Source: Rubrivivax sp. (GTDB taxonomy: Bacteria > Pseudomonadota > Gammaproteobacteria > Burkholderiales > Burkholderiaceae_C). Taken from it: 64,000 bases of DNA. Below, one piece after another: positions 49,453 to 57,812 of the stretch. The notes beneath the pieces are model-generated. The model searched no databases. It was not told the DNA's origin and saw only the letters and a list, made by a program, of their open reading frames with translations. The stretch is from positions 1 through 64,000 of the forward strand of contig JALHPF010000026.1 in assembly GCA_022842595.1 (NCBI GenBank). The letters are read 5' to 3'. Numbering within the stretch: position 1 is the first letter of the stretch; each line of letters begins with the position of its first letter. The translations under genes were made by a program, and so were the position numbers.

Positions 49453-50487
49453 ATGTCTGCCCGCCTCCGTCTGCTCTGGCTGATCGGCGCCGTCCTGGTG
49501 TCCAGCCCGTTGCTGGCCGCCGAACCGGCGGCTGCACCCCGGCCAACGACGCCACCGGCGGCCGCCCCTGCCGGCCCCTTCGCCACCGTCGGCGACACGG
49601 TCGTTCCGGCAGTCGACTACCAGCGTGCACTGGCCGTGGCGATGCGCAAGAAGTACTACCACGCCAAGCCACCCGAGGCCGAATACGAAAAGTTTCAGCG
49701 CGAGGTCGGCGACGAACTCGTCAACCGTGTGCTGCTGCTGGCCGAAGCGCGCCGCCGCGGCATCCAGCCCGACGCCGAGCGCATCCAGGCCACCGTGGCC
49801 GGCTATGACGCGCAATACAAGGGCAGCGCCAACTGGACAGCCAACCGCGAGAAGATGCTCGCCTCGGTGGTGCCCCAGTTGGAGAAGGACAGCCTCATCG
49901 AGCGCCTGGAGAAGCTGGTGCGGCAGGTCCCCGAGCCGAGCGAGACCGCCACACGTGCCTACTACGAAGAACACAAGGATCTCTTCATCGAACCCGAGCA
50001 GGTCAAGCTCGCTGTGATCCTGCTGAAGGTCGACCCGAGCTCCACGCAGGCCGTGTGGAACGGCGCGATGGCCGAGGCCAGGACCATGCACAAGCGCCTG
50101 CTGGCCGGCGCCGACTTCGCAGACCTGGCCAAGCTGCACTCCGGTGACCGCACCGCCACGCGCGGCGGCGAGATGGACTACACCCATCGCGGCATGCTGC
50201 CCGTGGCCGTGCACGGCGTCGTCGACAAGCTGCAGCCCCGCCAGATCTCCGAGCCCGTGCAGTTGCTCGAGGGCGTGGTCATCCTGCGGCTGGACGACCG
50301 TCGCGCCGCAACGCAGCGCAGCTTCGAGCAGGTGAAGTCGCGGGCCGCCGACCTCTGGCAGCGCCAGGAGGCCGATGCGCGCTGGAAGAGACTCATCGCC
50401 GACCTGCGCCAGGCCACCCCGATCCGTGTCGACGAAAGCCAGTATGTGCCGCTGCGTGGCACGACCGACCGCCCGCGTGCCGGTTGA
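49453..50487 (+). CDS. Periplasmic parvulin-type peptidyl-prolyl isomerase
   Basis: A 344-residue exported protein (signal LLWLIGAVLVSSPLLAAEP). The SurA-like N-terminal helices (VPAVDYQRALAVAMRKKYYH, EVGDELVNRVLLLAEARRRG) are followed by one PPIC domain: EPEQVKLAVILLKVDPSS, LLAGADFADLAKLHSGDRTA, RGGEMDYTHRGML, ISEPVQLLEGVVILRLDD. Its gene sits directly before the beta-barrel gene, so it is probably a dedicated chaperone for the barrel or cytochromes. Confidence 0.87.
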   Translation: MSARLRLLWLIGAVLVSSPLLAAEPAAAPRPTTPPAAAPAGPFATVGDTVVPAVDYQRALAVAMRKKYYHAKPPEAEYEKFQREVGDELVNRVLLLAEARRRGIQPDAERIQATVAGYDAQYKGSANWTANREKMLASVVPQLEKDSLIERLEKLVRQVPEPSETATRAYYEEHKDLFIEPEQVKLAVILLKVDPSSTQAVWNGAMAEARTMHKRLLAGADFADLAKLHSGDRTATRGGEMDYTHRGMLPVAVHGVVDKLQPRQISEPVQLLEGVVILRLDDRRAATQRSFEQVKSRAADLWQRQEADARWKRLIADLRQATPIRVDESQYVPLRGTTDRPRAG

Positions 50488-50527
50488 AGCGCGACGCTTC
50501 CGCTGGCACCGCAACAGGCCCTCTCAC

Positions 50528-52513
50528 GTGCCTGCCGGTCACCACACCCCGGGGCGCAGCGGGCGGCACCAGCGCGCCCGGCGCGTGTTGCTGGCACCGG
50601 TCGTCCTGGCTGCGCTGTTGATGCAGGCGGGCAGCGCCGGCGCCGCGGCCTACACACCGGGCGAAGCCGATCCAGACCCGCCCACCGGACCGACGGGCCC
50701 CGGCCTGCGGCTGGCAGCGCGGCCCGAGGAGCCGCTGGCGGGCAATGGCATCGTCTGGGCGCTTGCGCCCTGGCAATGGCGTGGCAGTCTGACGCTCGAC
50801 GCCAGGGCCATCCAGCTCGAGGACGGTCGCCGCACCCGGCTGGGGCTGGCCCTGGGGGACGTCGAATTCGCCAGCCATGTCTGGCAGCCCTGGTTCATCC
50901 AGCTCCGGGCCGGGGTGGGCGTGGTGCTGGGGCGCGACAGCAACAGCGGGGGCGATTCGCCGCCTTCCCGCAACGGCAGCCACGCCTTCACCGGTCGGGT
51001 CCAGGTCTCGGTGTTCCCGGCCAGCCGCTTCCCCTTTGATCTTCGCGCCGATGTCGGTGACAGCCGGGCCAGCGGTGAGACCCTGGTGACCGATTACCGC
51101 ACGCTGCGGGTGTCGATGAGCCAGAGCTGGCGGCCGGCGATCGGCAACGATCTGTATGCACTGAACGTGGACCACAGCCAGGTGCGTGGTGGCGATGGCG
51201 TCAGCGACTCGCTGACGCTGCTGCGCGTCAGCGGCGTGCGCCAGTGGGGCCGGCACACGCTGGACCTGGGCCTGTCCTGGAGCACCAATACGCGCACGGA
51301 CACCGACGACAGCAGCCGCCAGACGTCCTTCACCGCCCGCCATGCCTGGAATCCAGGCAGTGCGATGACCGCCGACACCCTGGCCAGCTGGAACGAGGTC
51401 GAGCTGGCGCTGGGCAGGCAGGGCAGTCGTGTGATGCTGAACAGCGACGTTCGGCAGGTCTCCAGCTTCGCGAGCTGGCAGCCGCGGCCCGGCGATTGGG
51501 GCTGGTCGGACAGCGGTGCCCTGATCGTCACCGGGACCGCGCGCGTGATCGAATCCGGCAGCCGCAGCGATGGGACCGGTGGTGGCGATGGTGGTGCGGT
51601 TCGAGCGCGCGGGGTCAACCTGTCCTTGGGCGCCGCGAAGGAACTGGGTCGCACGCTGCGCCTGTCGGGCGCCTATTCGTACGGCCGGCTCGAGGCGGGT
51701 TCTGACCGCGGAACCGATCTCATGGCCGTGACCGGGGCGCTGGCATGGACGCCCCAGAACCTGAGCTTCGGCGAATGGCGCTACGCGCCGTCGGGCTCCC
51801 TGAACCTGGGCATCAACGACGCCCCGGACGGGCAAAGGCGGCGGATCGTCGGCGCCCAGGGTTCACACGCGCTCTCACGCAGCTGGCTGCCCACCGAAGG
51901 CCATAGCCTGGCCTTCAACCTTTCGCAGAGCTTCGGCACGCTGCGCGAGACACCCGGCCGGCTGACGTCCACGGCGGTGGCGCACTCGACCGGCTTGTTC
52001 TGGCAGTCGACCAGCGGGGGCAGCAGCCAGAGCTTTGCCAGCCTGTCGTTCAGCGACTCCCGGACGCGGTCGCAGGGCACGGGCAGCTTCCAGTTCGTGA
52101 ACCTGCAGCTCAGTCACCGCACGCAGCTGTCGCGCCACGACAGCTGGTCGGCCAACCTCACGGCGCAGGGCTCGCGCAGTAGTGCCGAGTTGCTGGACGC
52201 GTTCGACGGTCTGATGCGTGTCCAGAGCGATGGCTGGCAGCGCTACTACGGCGGTTCGATCAACTACGAGAACCAGCGCATGTTCGGCGTGCCCCGCCTG
52301 CGCTTCACTGCCGCGCTGTCGGTCAACTCACAGCAGTTCGAGCGCCGTGCGCTGGGCGACATCGACGCCCCGCTGGAGCGCGTGACCGAGTCTGCCGAAA
52401 CACGTCTGGACTACAGCATCGGTCGTCTGGAAACCCGCTTGTCCGCCCGCGTCGCCCGTGTCGACGGGCGCACCGTCGCGGCGCTGCTGGCGCGGGCGCA
52501 GCGCCGGTTCTAG
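50528..52513 (+). CDS. Outer-membrane beta-barrel (porin of the cytochrome conduit)
   Basis: About 661 residues from the GTG at 50528, which gives the signal RRVLLAPVVLAALLMQAGSA; a GTG at 50477 is an alternative. The mature part is a long run of amphipathic strands with Gly/Ser turns (FDLRADVGDSRASGETLVTD, YGGSINYENQRMFGVPRLRF) and ends RAQRRF, with the terminal Phe of outer-membrane proteins. At about 620 residues it is close to the 26-28-strand MtrB/PioB size class, but I see no MtrB-type CxxC. Placed among multiheme genes, it is the likely sheath for a trans-membrane cytochrome. Confidence 0.78.
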   Translation: MPAGHHTPGRSGRHQRARRVLLAPVVLAALLMQAGSAGAAAYTPGEADPDPPTGPTGPGLRLAARPEEPLAGNGIVWALAPWQWRGSLTLDARAIQLEDGRRTRLGLALGDVEFASHVWQPWFIQLRAGVGVVLGRDSNSGGDSPPSRNGSHAFTGRVQVSVFPASRFPFDLRADVGDSRASGETLVTDYRTLRVSMSQSWRPAIGNDLYALNVDHSQVRGGDGVSDSLTLLRVSGVRQWGRHTLDLGLSWSTNTRTDTDDSSRQTSFTARHAWNPGSAMTADTLASWNEVELALGRQGSRVMLNSDVRQVSSFASWQPRPGDWGWSDSGALIVTGTARVIESGSRSDGTGGGDGGAVRARGVNLSLGAAKELGRTLRLSGAYSYGRLEAGSDRGTDLMAVTGALAWTPQNLSFGEWRYAPSGSLNLGINDAPDGQRRRIVGAQGSHALSRSWLPTEGHSLAFNLSQSFGTLRETPGRLTSTAVAHSTGLFWQSTSGGSSQSFASLSFSDSRTRSQGTGSFQFVNLQLSHRTQLSRHDSWSANLTAQGSRSSAELLDAFDGLMRVQSDGWQRYYGGSINYENQRMFGVPRLRFTAALSVNSQQFERRALGDIDAPLERVTESAETRLDYSIGRLETRLSARVARVDGRTVAALLARAQRRF

Positions 52514-52542
52514 CCGACCGCGCCAACCATGGAGAACTTGCC

Positions 52543-53046
52543 TTGACGCCTGCAGCCCGCCCTCGATCTCTGGTGCAGTGCCTAGCCCGGCTGCGCAAGC
52601 CCTTGCTCGCTGCCTGGCTGGCGCTGTCGGCAGGGCTGTGCCTGCTGGCCGCAACACCCGTGCAGGCCGAATACGGCGACGTCGTCATCAACAACTACTC
52701 TGACGCGGCCGGCATGCGCCCGGTGATCTTTCCGCATTGGTTCCACCGCGTGCGCTTCCGCTGCAAGGTGTGCCACGCCGATCTGGGATTCCAGTTCAAG
52801 GCGGGAGGCAACCAGATCAACATGCTGAAGATCATCGATGGCCAGTTCTGTGGCGCGTGCCACAACGGTGAGCTCGCCTGGGCGGTCGAGAACTGCAACC
52901 TGTGCCATTCGGCCAAGCCTGGCACCGGCACGCATGTGCACGAAAGCACGCTGCAGAAGCTCGCGCCCAGGGCGTCGGCGGCCCCGCCCGCGTCGACGCC
53001 GGCCGCGCCAGCCACTGCACCTGCCGCAGCCGCGGCCAGAAAGTAG
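52543..53046 (+). CDS. Triheme c7-like cytochrome (copy a)
   Basis: A 167-residue exported protein. TTG at 52543 is the start (GGAG nine bases ahead), with signal ALSAGLCLLAATPVQAEYG. The core is VIFPHWFHRVRFRCKVCHAD, FCGACHNGELAW and CNLCHS, three CXXCH hemes with the extra His of bis-His c7/c3-type sites. An Ala/Pro-rich tail follows. The protein at 56401 is a close paralogue (same EYGDVVIN and PVIFPHWFHR). It is a periplasmic electron carrier or partner of the barrel. Confidence 0.88.
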   Translation: MTPAARPRSLVQCLARLRKPLLAAWLALSAGLCLLAATPVQAEYGDVVINNYSDAAGMRPVIFPHWFHRVRFRCKVCHADLGFQFKAGGNQINMLKIIDGQFCGACHNGELAWAVENCNLCHSAKPGTGTHVHESTLQKLAPRASAAPPASTPAAPATAPAAAAARK

Positions 53047-53055
53047 GGGCACGCG

Positions 53056-54012
53056 ATGAAGCACCTTGCCCTTCGTTTCGTTGCCGCCCTGGCGCTGGGC
53101 GCCTGGCTGATCGCGCCCGTGTCCGCGCAGGACAAGGCGGCCGGCAAGGCCGTCTACGACAGCGCCTGCGCGGCCTGCCACGGCAACGGCATCCTCGGCG
53201 CGCCGAAGCCAGGGGACGGGGCCGCGTGGGGCGCACGATTGAAGGTCGGCCTGGACGGCCTGGTCAGGAGCGCTGCCGCAGGCACCCCCAAGGGCATGCC
53301 GCCCCGCGGTGGCCGCAGTGACCTGACCGACTCCCAGCTGCGGGCAGCCATCGAGTACATGGCCGGTGCGGCACTGACTGCAGCTGCACCAGCCACCGCA
53401 AAGCCGCCCGTGACGCCGCCTGCCGCGACCCCAGCCGCGACCCCGCCTGCGATCACGGCCGCCATGACGCGCGCAGCGCCCACACCCGCTGCCGGCGCCG
53501 ACGTCAACGCCTTCAACCGCTTGCTCAAACCGATGGGCAAGGTCAACCGGGCGGCCGTGGACTCGGGCATCCACGATCCCGCCAACGACATGACCCTGCA
53601 GCTGCAGCCTCCCGCCGCGGCTTTCGCCACCCTGCCCAAGAGCATGGCCGGCAATCATGTCGACTGGGTGAAGGCGCTCGACTCGAAGGCGGTCACACCG
53701 CGCTGGGACCGCGACGACCCGGCGGCCGCGGCCATCGTGATGGACCTGAACATCGTGCGCGAAGTGAAGGGCTCGATGCCCGATGTGGTCTACCCGCACA
53801 AGCAGCACACGGAATGGCTGGACTGCTCGAACTGCCACCCTGCGATCTTCGTTCCGCAGAAAGGGGCCAACCAGATCAGCATGGCCAGCATCCTGCTGGG
53901 GCAGCAGTGCGGCGTGTGCCACGGCAAGGTCGCGTTCCCGGTGTCCGAATGCCGGCTTTGCCATTCGCGCAAGAAGGCGGTGGCCACCGTGGCCGGGGAG
54001 ACCCGGCCGTGA
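53056..54012 (+). CDS. Four-heme fusion: c5-like domain plus triheme c7-like domain
   Basis: A 318-residue exported protein. The N-terminal domain is a c5 cytochrome (DSACAACHGNGILGAPKPGD, GMPPRGGRSDLTDSQLRAAI). A Pro/Ala/Thr linker leads to a second domain with PHKQHTEWLDCSNCHPAIF, CGVCHGKVAFPVSECRLCHS. That second domain is paralogous to the protein at 55760. A physical fusion of a soluble shuttle to a c7-type wire is uncommon and suggests a fixed electron relay. The gene ends by overlapping the next start (GTGA). Confidence 0.87.
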   Translation: MKHLALRFVAALALGAWLIAPVSAQDKAAGKAVYDSACAACHGNGILGAPKPGDGAAWGARLKVGLDGLVRSAAAGTPKGMPPRGGRSDLTDSQLRAAIEYMAGAALTAAAPATAKPPVTPPAATPAATPPAITAAMTRAAPTPAAGADVNAFNRLLKPMGKVNRAAVDSGIHDPANDMTLQLQPPAAAFATLPKSMAGNHVDWVKALDSKAVTPRWDRDDPAAAAIVMDLNIVREVKGSMPDVVYPHKQHTEWLDCSNCHPAIFVPQKGANQISMASILLGQQCGVCHGKVAFPVSECRLCHSRKKAVATVAGETRP

Positions 54013-54887
54013 GTGCTGCAGCCTGCTGGGTGCTGGCCGGCGTGATGCTGGCCGGGGCAGGCGCTGCAGCAGCGGCCGACGACGGCACGCTGCGCAGCCA
54101 GCTCGAACAGCGGCTGCGGCTCACCGCGCAGCTGCTGGGTGATTCGACCTCGGTCCAACGCATCGCCGGCAGCGGCAATATGTCTGCGGTATCGCATCTC
54201 GAACAGAGCCGGGTGCACCATGCGCTCGCCCAGGACCTGCTGGCCCGTGGCGAGCTGGCCGAAGCCCGCCGCGCGGCCGACGAAGCCTTGCGCCTTCTGG
54301 CGGCAGCCCGCAGGTCGGTGCCCGACGCGCCGGCCCGCCAGGCTGCAGCGCGGCAGCGCCATGAGCAGTTGCTGGCGCACATCGATCGCATGGTCGAGTC
54401 CTGGCGCACCCGGGCATCCCCGGGTGAACTGGACGACGGTGACATGTTCGCCGCGATGGCACTGGTCCACACCGCGCGCGGCTTCGGCGAGCAGGGCCGC
54501 TTTCTGGAAGGGCGCTTGACGCTGGAGACGGCCGAGCGCCATCTGCTGGTGGGGATGAACCGCCTGCTGCACCAGCGCACGCTGGACTACACCGCGCGTG
54601 CAGCCAACCCGCTTGAAGAGTTTCAGATCGAGTTGCAGCGCCATGGCGCGCTGGCCGATCTGGTGCCGTTGGCCATTGCCGAACTGCGCCCGCGTGCCGA
54701 AGCGCTGGCACTCATCGAGCGCCATGCACAAAGCAGCCAGGCCTTGCGCAGCCAGGCCATGCAGCGCTTCCAGGCCGGTGAGGCGTTGCAGGCCTTGGCT
54801 GACATCCGCACAGCACAGTCCTTCGTGCAGCGCGCACTCGGCGCGGCTGGACTGACCGTGCCAGCGGCCACCGGGACATCGCCATGA
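54009..54887 (+). CDS. Heme-free helical periplasmic protein (copy a)
   Basis: A 292-residue exported protein from GTG 54009. After the signal (CWVLAGVMLAGAGAAAAADD) it is nearly all helix: LRSQLEQRLRLTAQLLGDST, LARGELAEARRAADEALRLL and RFQAGEALQALADIRTAQSF, with TPR-like heptad spacing but no clear TPR consensus. It has no CXXCH and no metal motif. It is distantly related to the next gene in length, start and helix pattern. I do not recognise the family; a scaffold for the multiheme proteins is a guess from context. Confidence 0.7.
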   Translation: MSAAACWVLAGVMLAGAGAAAAADDGTLRSQLEQRLRLTAQLLGDSTSVQRIAGSGNMSAVSHLEQSRVHHALAQDLLARGELAEARRAADEALRLLAAARRSVPDAPARQAAARQRHEQLLAHIDRMVESWRTRASPGELDDGDMFAAMALVHTARGFGEQGRFLEGRLTLETAERHLLVGMNRLLHQRTLDYTARAANPLEEFQIELQRHGALADLVPLAIAELRPRAEALALIERHAQSSQALRSQAMQRFQAGEALQALADIRTAQSFVQRALGAAGLTVPAATGTSP

Positions 54888-55750
54888 ACCCAGTTCTCCT
54901 TCGTCGCGGGCTCATGGTCCTGGTCCTGGCGCTGGCCCTTGCCAGCTCGATGGCGCTGGCACAGGACCGGGAAACCCTGGACCGGCGACTGCAGTCGGTG
55001 GGCACGCTGATCGAGTCGTCGTCGGCCTCGCGCCAGATCGACACGAGCGGTGTGGCTGCTGCCCGCGAACGGCGCGACACCGCACGGCTGATCCACCGCG
55101 AGGCCGGTGTACTGCTGCTGGCCAACGCACTGCCGCAAGCCGCCAGGCTGCTGGATCAGGCCGCGCGGGAGATGATGGAAGGGGTCCGGCTCGCCCGGCC
55201 CGAGCAGGTGGCCGGCGAAAAGAATCGTCGCGACTTCGACGCCCGCATGGACAGCGCCCGCGCACTGCTGGTGGCGCAGCAGCGCATCACGGCCGAAAAG
55301 CAGGCCGGTGCCGAAGCCCAGGAGGCCACGCGCAGGATCGAGCATCAGCTGGCCCAGGCCGCGGCGCTGGCAGCACAGGGTCGCCAGGCTGAAGCCAAGG
55401 CGATGGTCGATCGCGCCTACCTGACCGCGCGGGTCTCGATCGAAACCCTGCGGCGCGGCGATACCCTGGTCCGGTCACTGCACTTCGCCACCCCGCGCGA
55501 GGAGTTCGAGTACGAGGTCGACCGCAACGACACCCACCGCATGCTCATCCAGGTGGTGCTGGCCGATCGCAAGGACGGCGTGATGACGCCGGCGATGCAG
55601 GGCTTCGTCGATCGCGCTGCGCTGCTGCGCGCCGAGGCCGAGGCCCAGGCCCGGGGTGGTGACCATGCAGCGGCCATCCGCACGCTGGAAGACTCCACGC
55701 GCGACCTGGTCCGGGCCATCCGGGCCGGCGGCCTGTATATCCCGGGCTGA
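54884..55750 (+). CDS. Heme-free helical periplasmic protein (copy b)
   Basis: A 288-residue exported protein overlapping copy a by four bases. The signal is GLMVLVLALALASSMALAQD. The helical body has LDRRLQSVGTLIESSSASRQ, ANALPQAARLLDQAAREMME and QLAQAAALAAQGRQAEAKAM. One block, HFATPREEFEYEVDRNDTHR then ADRKDGVMTPAMQGFVDRA, is distinctive and may be a family signature. No cofactor motif. Function unknown; co-expression with the cytochromes is certain from the overlaps. Confidence 0.7.
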   Translation: MNPVLLRRGLMVLVLALALASSMALAQDRETLDRRLQSVGTLIESSSASRQIDTSGVAAARERRDTARLIHREAGVLLLANALPQAARLLDQAAREMMEGVRLARPEQVAGEKNRRDFDARMDSARALLVAQQRITAEKQAGAEAQEATRRIEHQLAQAAALAAQGRQAEAKAMVDRAYLTARVSIETLRRGDTLVRSLHFATPREEFEYEVDRNDTHRMLIQVVLADRKDGVMTPAMQGFVDRAALLRAEAEAQARGGDHAAAIRTLEDSTRDLVRAIRAGGLYIPG

Positions 55751-55759
55751 ACGTGAGCC

Positions 55760-56404
55760 ATGCCGTGCCGGCCTCTTCCTCGTCCCCGTCTCCGTCCCGT
55801 TCGAAGCGCATGGCCGGCCGCGGCCTGCATGCTGGCTGTCCTGGGGGTGCTGCCGCTGGCGGCGCAGACGGCGGGCGCGCCGCCGCGGGCAGCGTCAGCG
55901 CCCGTGGCGGCCACCGTGCAGCAGCCCGCGTCGAACTGGACCCGGCTGGAAAAGGACGGCCTGCACGACCCGCTGGGACCCGGCATCGGCCTGTTGCAGC
56001 AACCGGGAGACGCGCTGCAGTTCCTGCCGCGCGACACGGCGGGCAACCTCGTGCGCTGGGTGCAGGCGCTGGAACGGGGATTCATCGTGCCGCGCAGCAA
56101 CCTCAGGCCCGAGACCGAGGTGCGCCTGCGCGAGGACGAGCTCATCGTCGCGCGGAACGGTTCGATGCCGGCGGTGAAGTTTCCGCACCGGGCGCATACC
56201 TTGTGGCTGGACTGCAGCAACTGTCACGAGTCGCTCTTCAAGTCGAAGCTGGGCGCCAACGGTCTGCGCATGACGGCCATCCTCAACGGCGAACAGTGCG
56301 GGCTGTGCCATGGCGCCGTGGCCTTTCCGCTGACCGAGTGCAACCGGTGCCACAGCGTGCCGAATGCTGCCTTGCGCGCGCCGGCGCAGGCGGCGGTGCC
56401 GTGA
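55760..56404 (+). CDS. Triheme c7-like cytochrome, 55760 type
   Basis: A 214-residue exported protein. After a Pro-rich leader the N-terminal half (HDPLGPGIGLLQQPGDALQF, WVQALERGFIVPRSNLRPET) is heme-free. The C-terminal half carries KFPHRAHTLWLDCSNCHESL, EQCGLCHGAVAFPLTECNRC-H, three hemes. The same half occurs as the C-terminal domain of the fusion at 53056 (HxxHTxWLDCSNCH, GxVAFPxxEC). It overlaps the next gene by four bases (GTGA). Confidence 0.85.
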   Translation: MPCRPLPRPRLRPVRSAWPAAACMLAVLGVLPLAAQTAGAPPRAASAPVAATVQQPASNWTRLEKDGLHDPLGPGIGLLQQPGDALQFLPRDTAGNLVRWVQALERGFIVPRSNLRPETEVRLREDELIVARNGSMPAVKFPHRAHTLWLDCSNCHESLFKSKLGANGLRMTAILNGEQCGLCHGAVAFPLTECNRCHSVPNAALRAPAQAAVP

Positions 56405-56790
56405 AGCGCCGCCGCCGCGCCAATCTCGGCGCCTGGCTGCTGGCCCTGGCAGCGACGCTGGCCCACGGGGCGCTGCATGCCGAGTACGGCGACGTGGTCA
56501 TCAACAAGCGCTCTGACCGCGAAGGCGTGCGCCCTGTGATCTTTCCGCACTGGTTCCATCGCATCCGGTTCCAGTGCAAGGTCTGCCACTTCGAACTGGG
56601 GTTCAAGATGCGCGCCGGTGCCAACGACGTGCTGATGAACGACATCGTCGACGGCAGGTTCTGCGGCATGTGCCACAACGGGCAACTGGCCTGGGGGCCC
56701 GAACGCTGCGACCTCTGTCATTCGGGCTTGAAGGGCTTGCCCAGCGGCATCGTCGGCGGCGCGCAGACCTCGGGGCCGGGGCGCTGGTAG
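56401..56790 (+). CDS. Triheme c7-like cytochrome (copy b)
   Basis: A 129-residue exported protein from GTG 56401 (signal ANLGAWLLALAATLAHGALH). The mature part EYGDVVINKRSDREGVRPVI, FPHWFHRIRFQCKVCHFELG, FCGMCHNGQLAWGPERCDLC-H matches the protein at 52543 at about 70 percent by eye, but without the Ala/Pro tail. Three hemes with bis-His type spacing. Confidence 0.88.
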   Translation: MKRRRRANLGAWLLALAATLAHGALHAEYGDVVINKRSDREGVRPVIFPHWFHRIRFQCKVCHFELGFKMRAGANDVLMNDIVDGRFCGMCHNGQLAWGPERCDLCHSGLKGLPSGIVGGAQTSGPGRW

Positions 56791-56792
56791 GC

Positions 56793-57812
56793 ATGGCGAC
56801 GCTCGCCGCTCTCAGCCGCCGCGCCTTCATCGCCACAGGCGTTCAGGCGCTGGCCGGCTGCGCTGACACGCCCGAAGGCGGTGCCTCGGGCAGCACCGCC
56901 ACGGCGTCGGCCGGCACCCCGGGCCTGGGGGCGCCGCGCGTGGTGATGGGCGCATTCCTGGCGCCGCCCATGACTTCCACCGCGCCACCGATGCCACGCT
57001 TGCCGCCGCACCTGGGCAGCGGTGCCTTCGTCAAGTTCTTCACGCCTGCCGCGGTAGCGCTGCAAGGGCAGGTGCTGCTCGTGGCCGACCCGGCAGCGGG
57101 CCGCCTGTGGCGCATGGATCTGGCTTTCAACACGCTCATTGGCATTGCGGGTGCACCCGCCGGCCGCATGCCCGGTCCCGGGGCGGGCGTCGGCCTGGCC
57201 CTCGGGCAGGACGAATCCGCGTGGGTGCTAGAACCCGGCTCGTCCAGGGTCCTGCGCTTCGCGCGCGACGGCAGACTGCTGCAGACCTTCCGCGTGCCCG
57301 GCCTTGCCAGCAGCTTCGCACTGGCCGATGGGGGGGCTTCGCTGCTGACGGCAGACGTCACGCCAGCGCAGTGGACAGAGCAGCGACTGGTGGGTGGCGT
57401 CGCGGTGACGGTGCGCCCGCACGGTGCGGATCGCCACGCCGATCAGGGGGCTCGGGTGGGGACGGCCGACGCGATGACCCTGAGCGGTACCGACGTTCTG
57501 CTGCTCGACCGCTCCCGCGGCGCCGTGCACCGCGTGCGACGCGATGGCGAGCTGCTCCAGACCCTGGGTATCGGACTGCTGGACCAGCCGCGCGCGCTGG
57601 TGGCCGACCGCTTGGGTCGCATCTGGGTGGTCGACGGCTTTGCCGGCCGCCTGCACGTCTTGTGGCGCGATGGCCGCACGCGCACCCTGGAAGCTGCGGC
57701 CTTGCGTGTGCAGCAGATCGGTGGACTGGCCGTGGACGATCGCACGCTGGCCCTGAGCGACAGCCTGAGCGGGCAGGTTCTGCTCTTCCCATTGCCGGGG
57801 GCGACATGGTGA
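56793..57812 (+). CDS. NHL-repeat-like beta-propeller lipoprotein (NHL2)
   Basis: A 339-residue protein beginning two bases after the c7 gene. The leader LSRRAFIATGVQALAGCADT has twin Arg and a lipobox (LAGC), so Tat export and lipidation are likely. The propeller blades are degenerate NHL units (VLLVADPAAGRLWRMDLAFN, AWVLEPGSSRVLRFARDGRL, QPRALVADRLGRIWVVDGFA). It is more diverged than NHL1 and NHL3. It overlaps NHL3 by seven bases. Confidence 0.8.
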   Translation: MATLAALSRRAFIATGVQALAGCADTPEGGASGSTATASAGTPGLGAPRVVMGAFLAPPMTSTAPPMPRLPPHLGSGAFVKFFTPAAVALQGQVLLVADPAAGRLWRMDLAFNTLIGIAGAPAGRMPGPGAGVGLALGQDESAWVLEPGSSRVLRFARDGRLLQTFRVPGLASSFALADGGASLLTADVTPAQWTEQRLVGGVAVTVRPHGADRHADQGARVGTADAMTLSGTDVLLLDRSRGAVHRVRRDGELLQTLGIGLLDQPRALVADRLGRIWVVDGFAGRLHVLWRDGRTRTLEAAALRVQQIGGLAVDDRTLALSDSLSGQVLLFPLPGATW

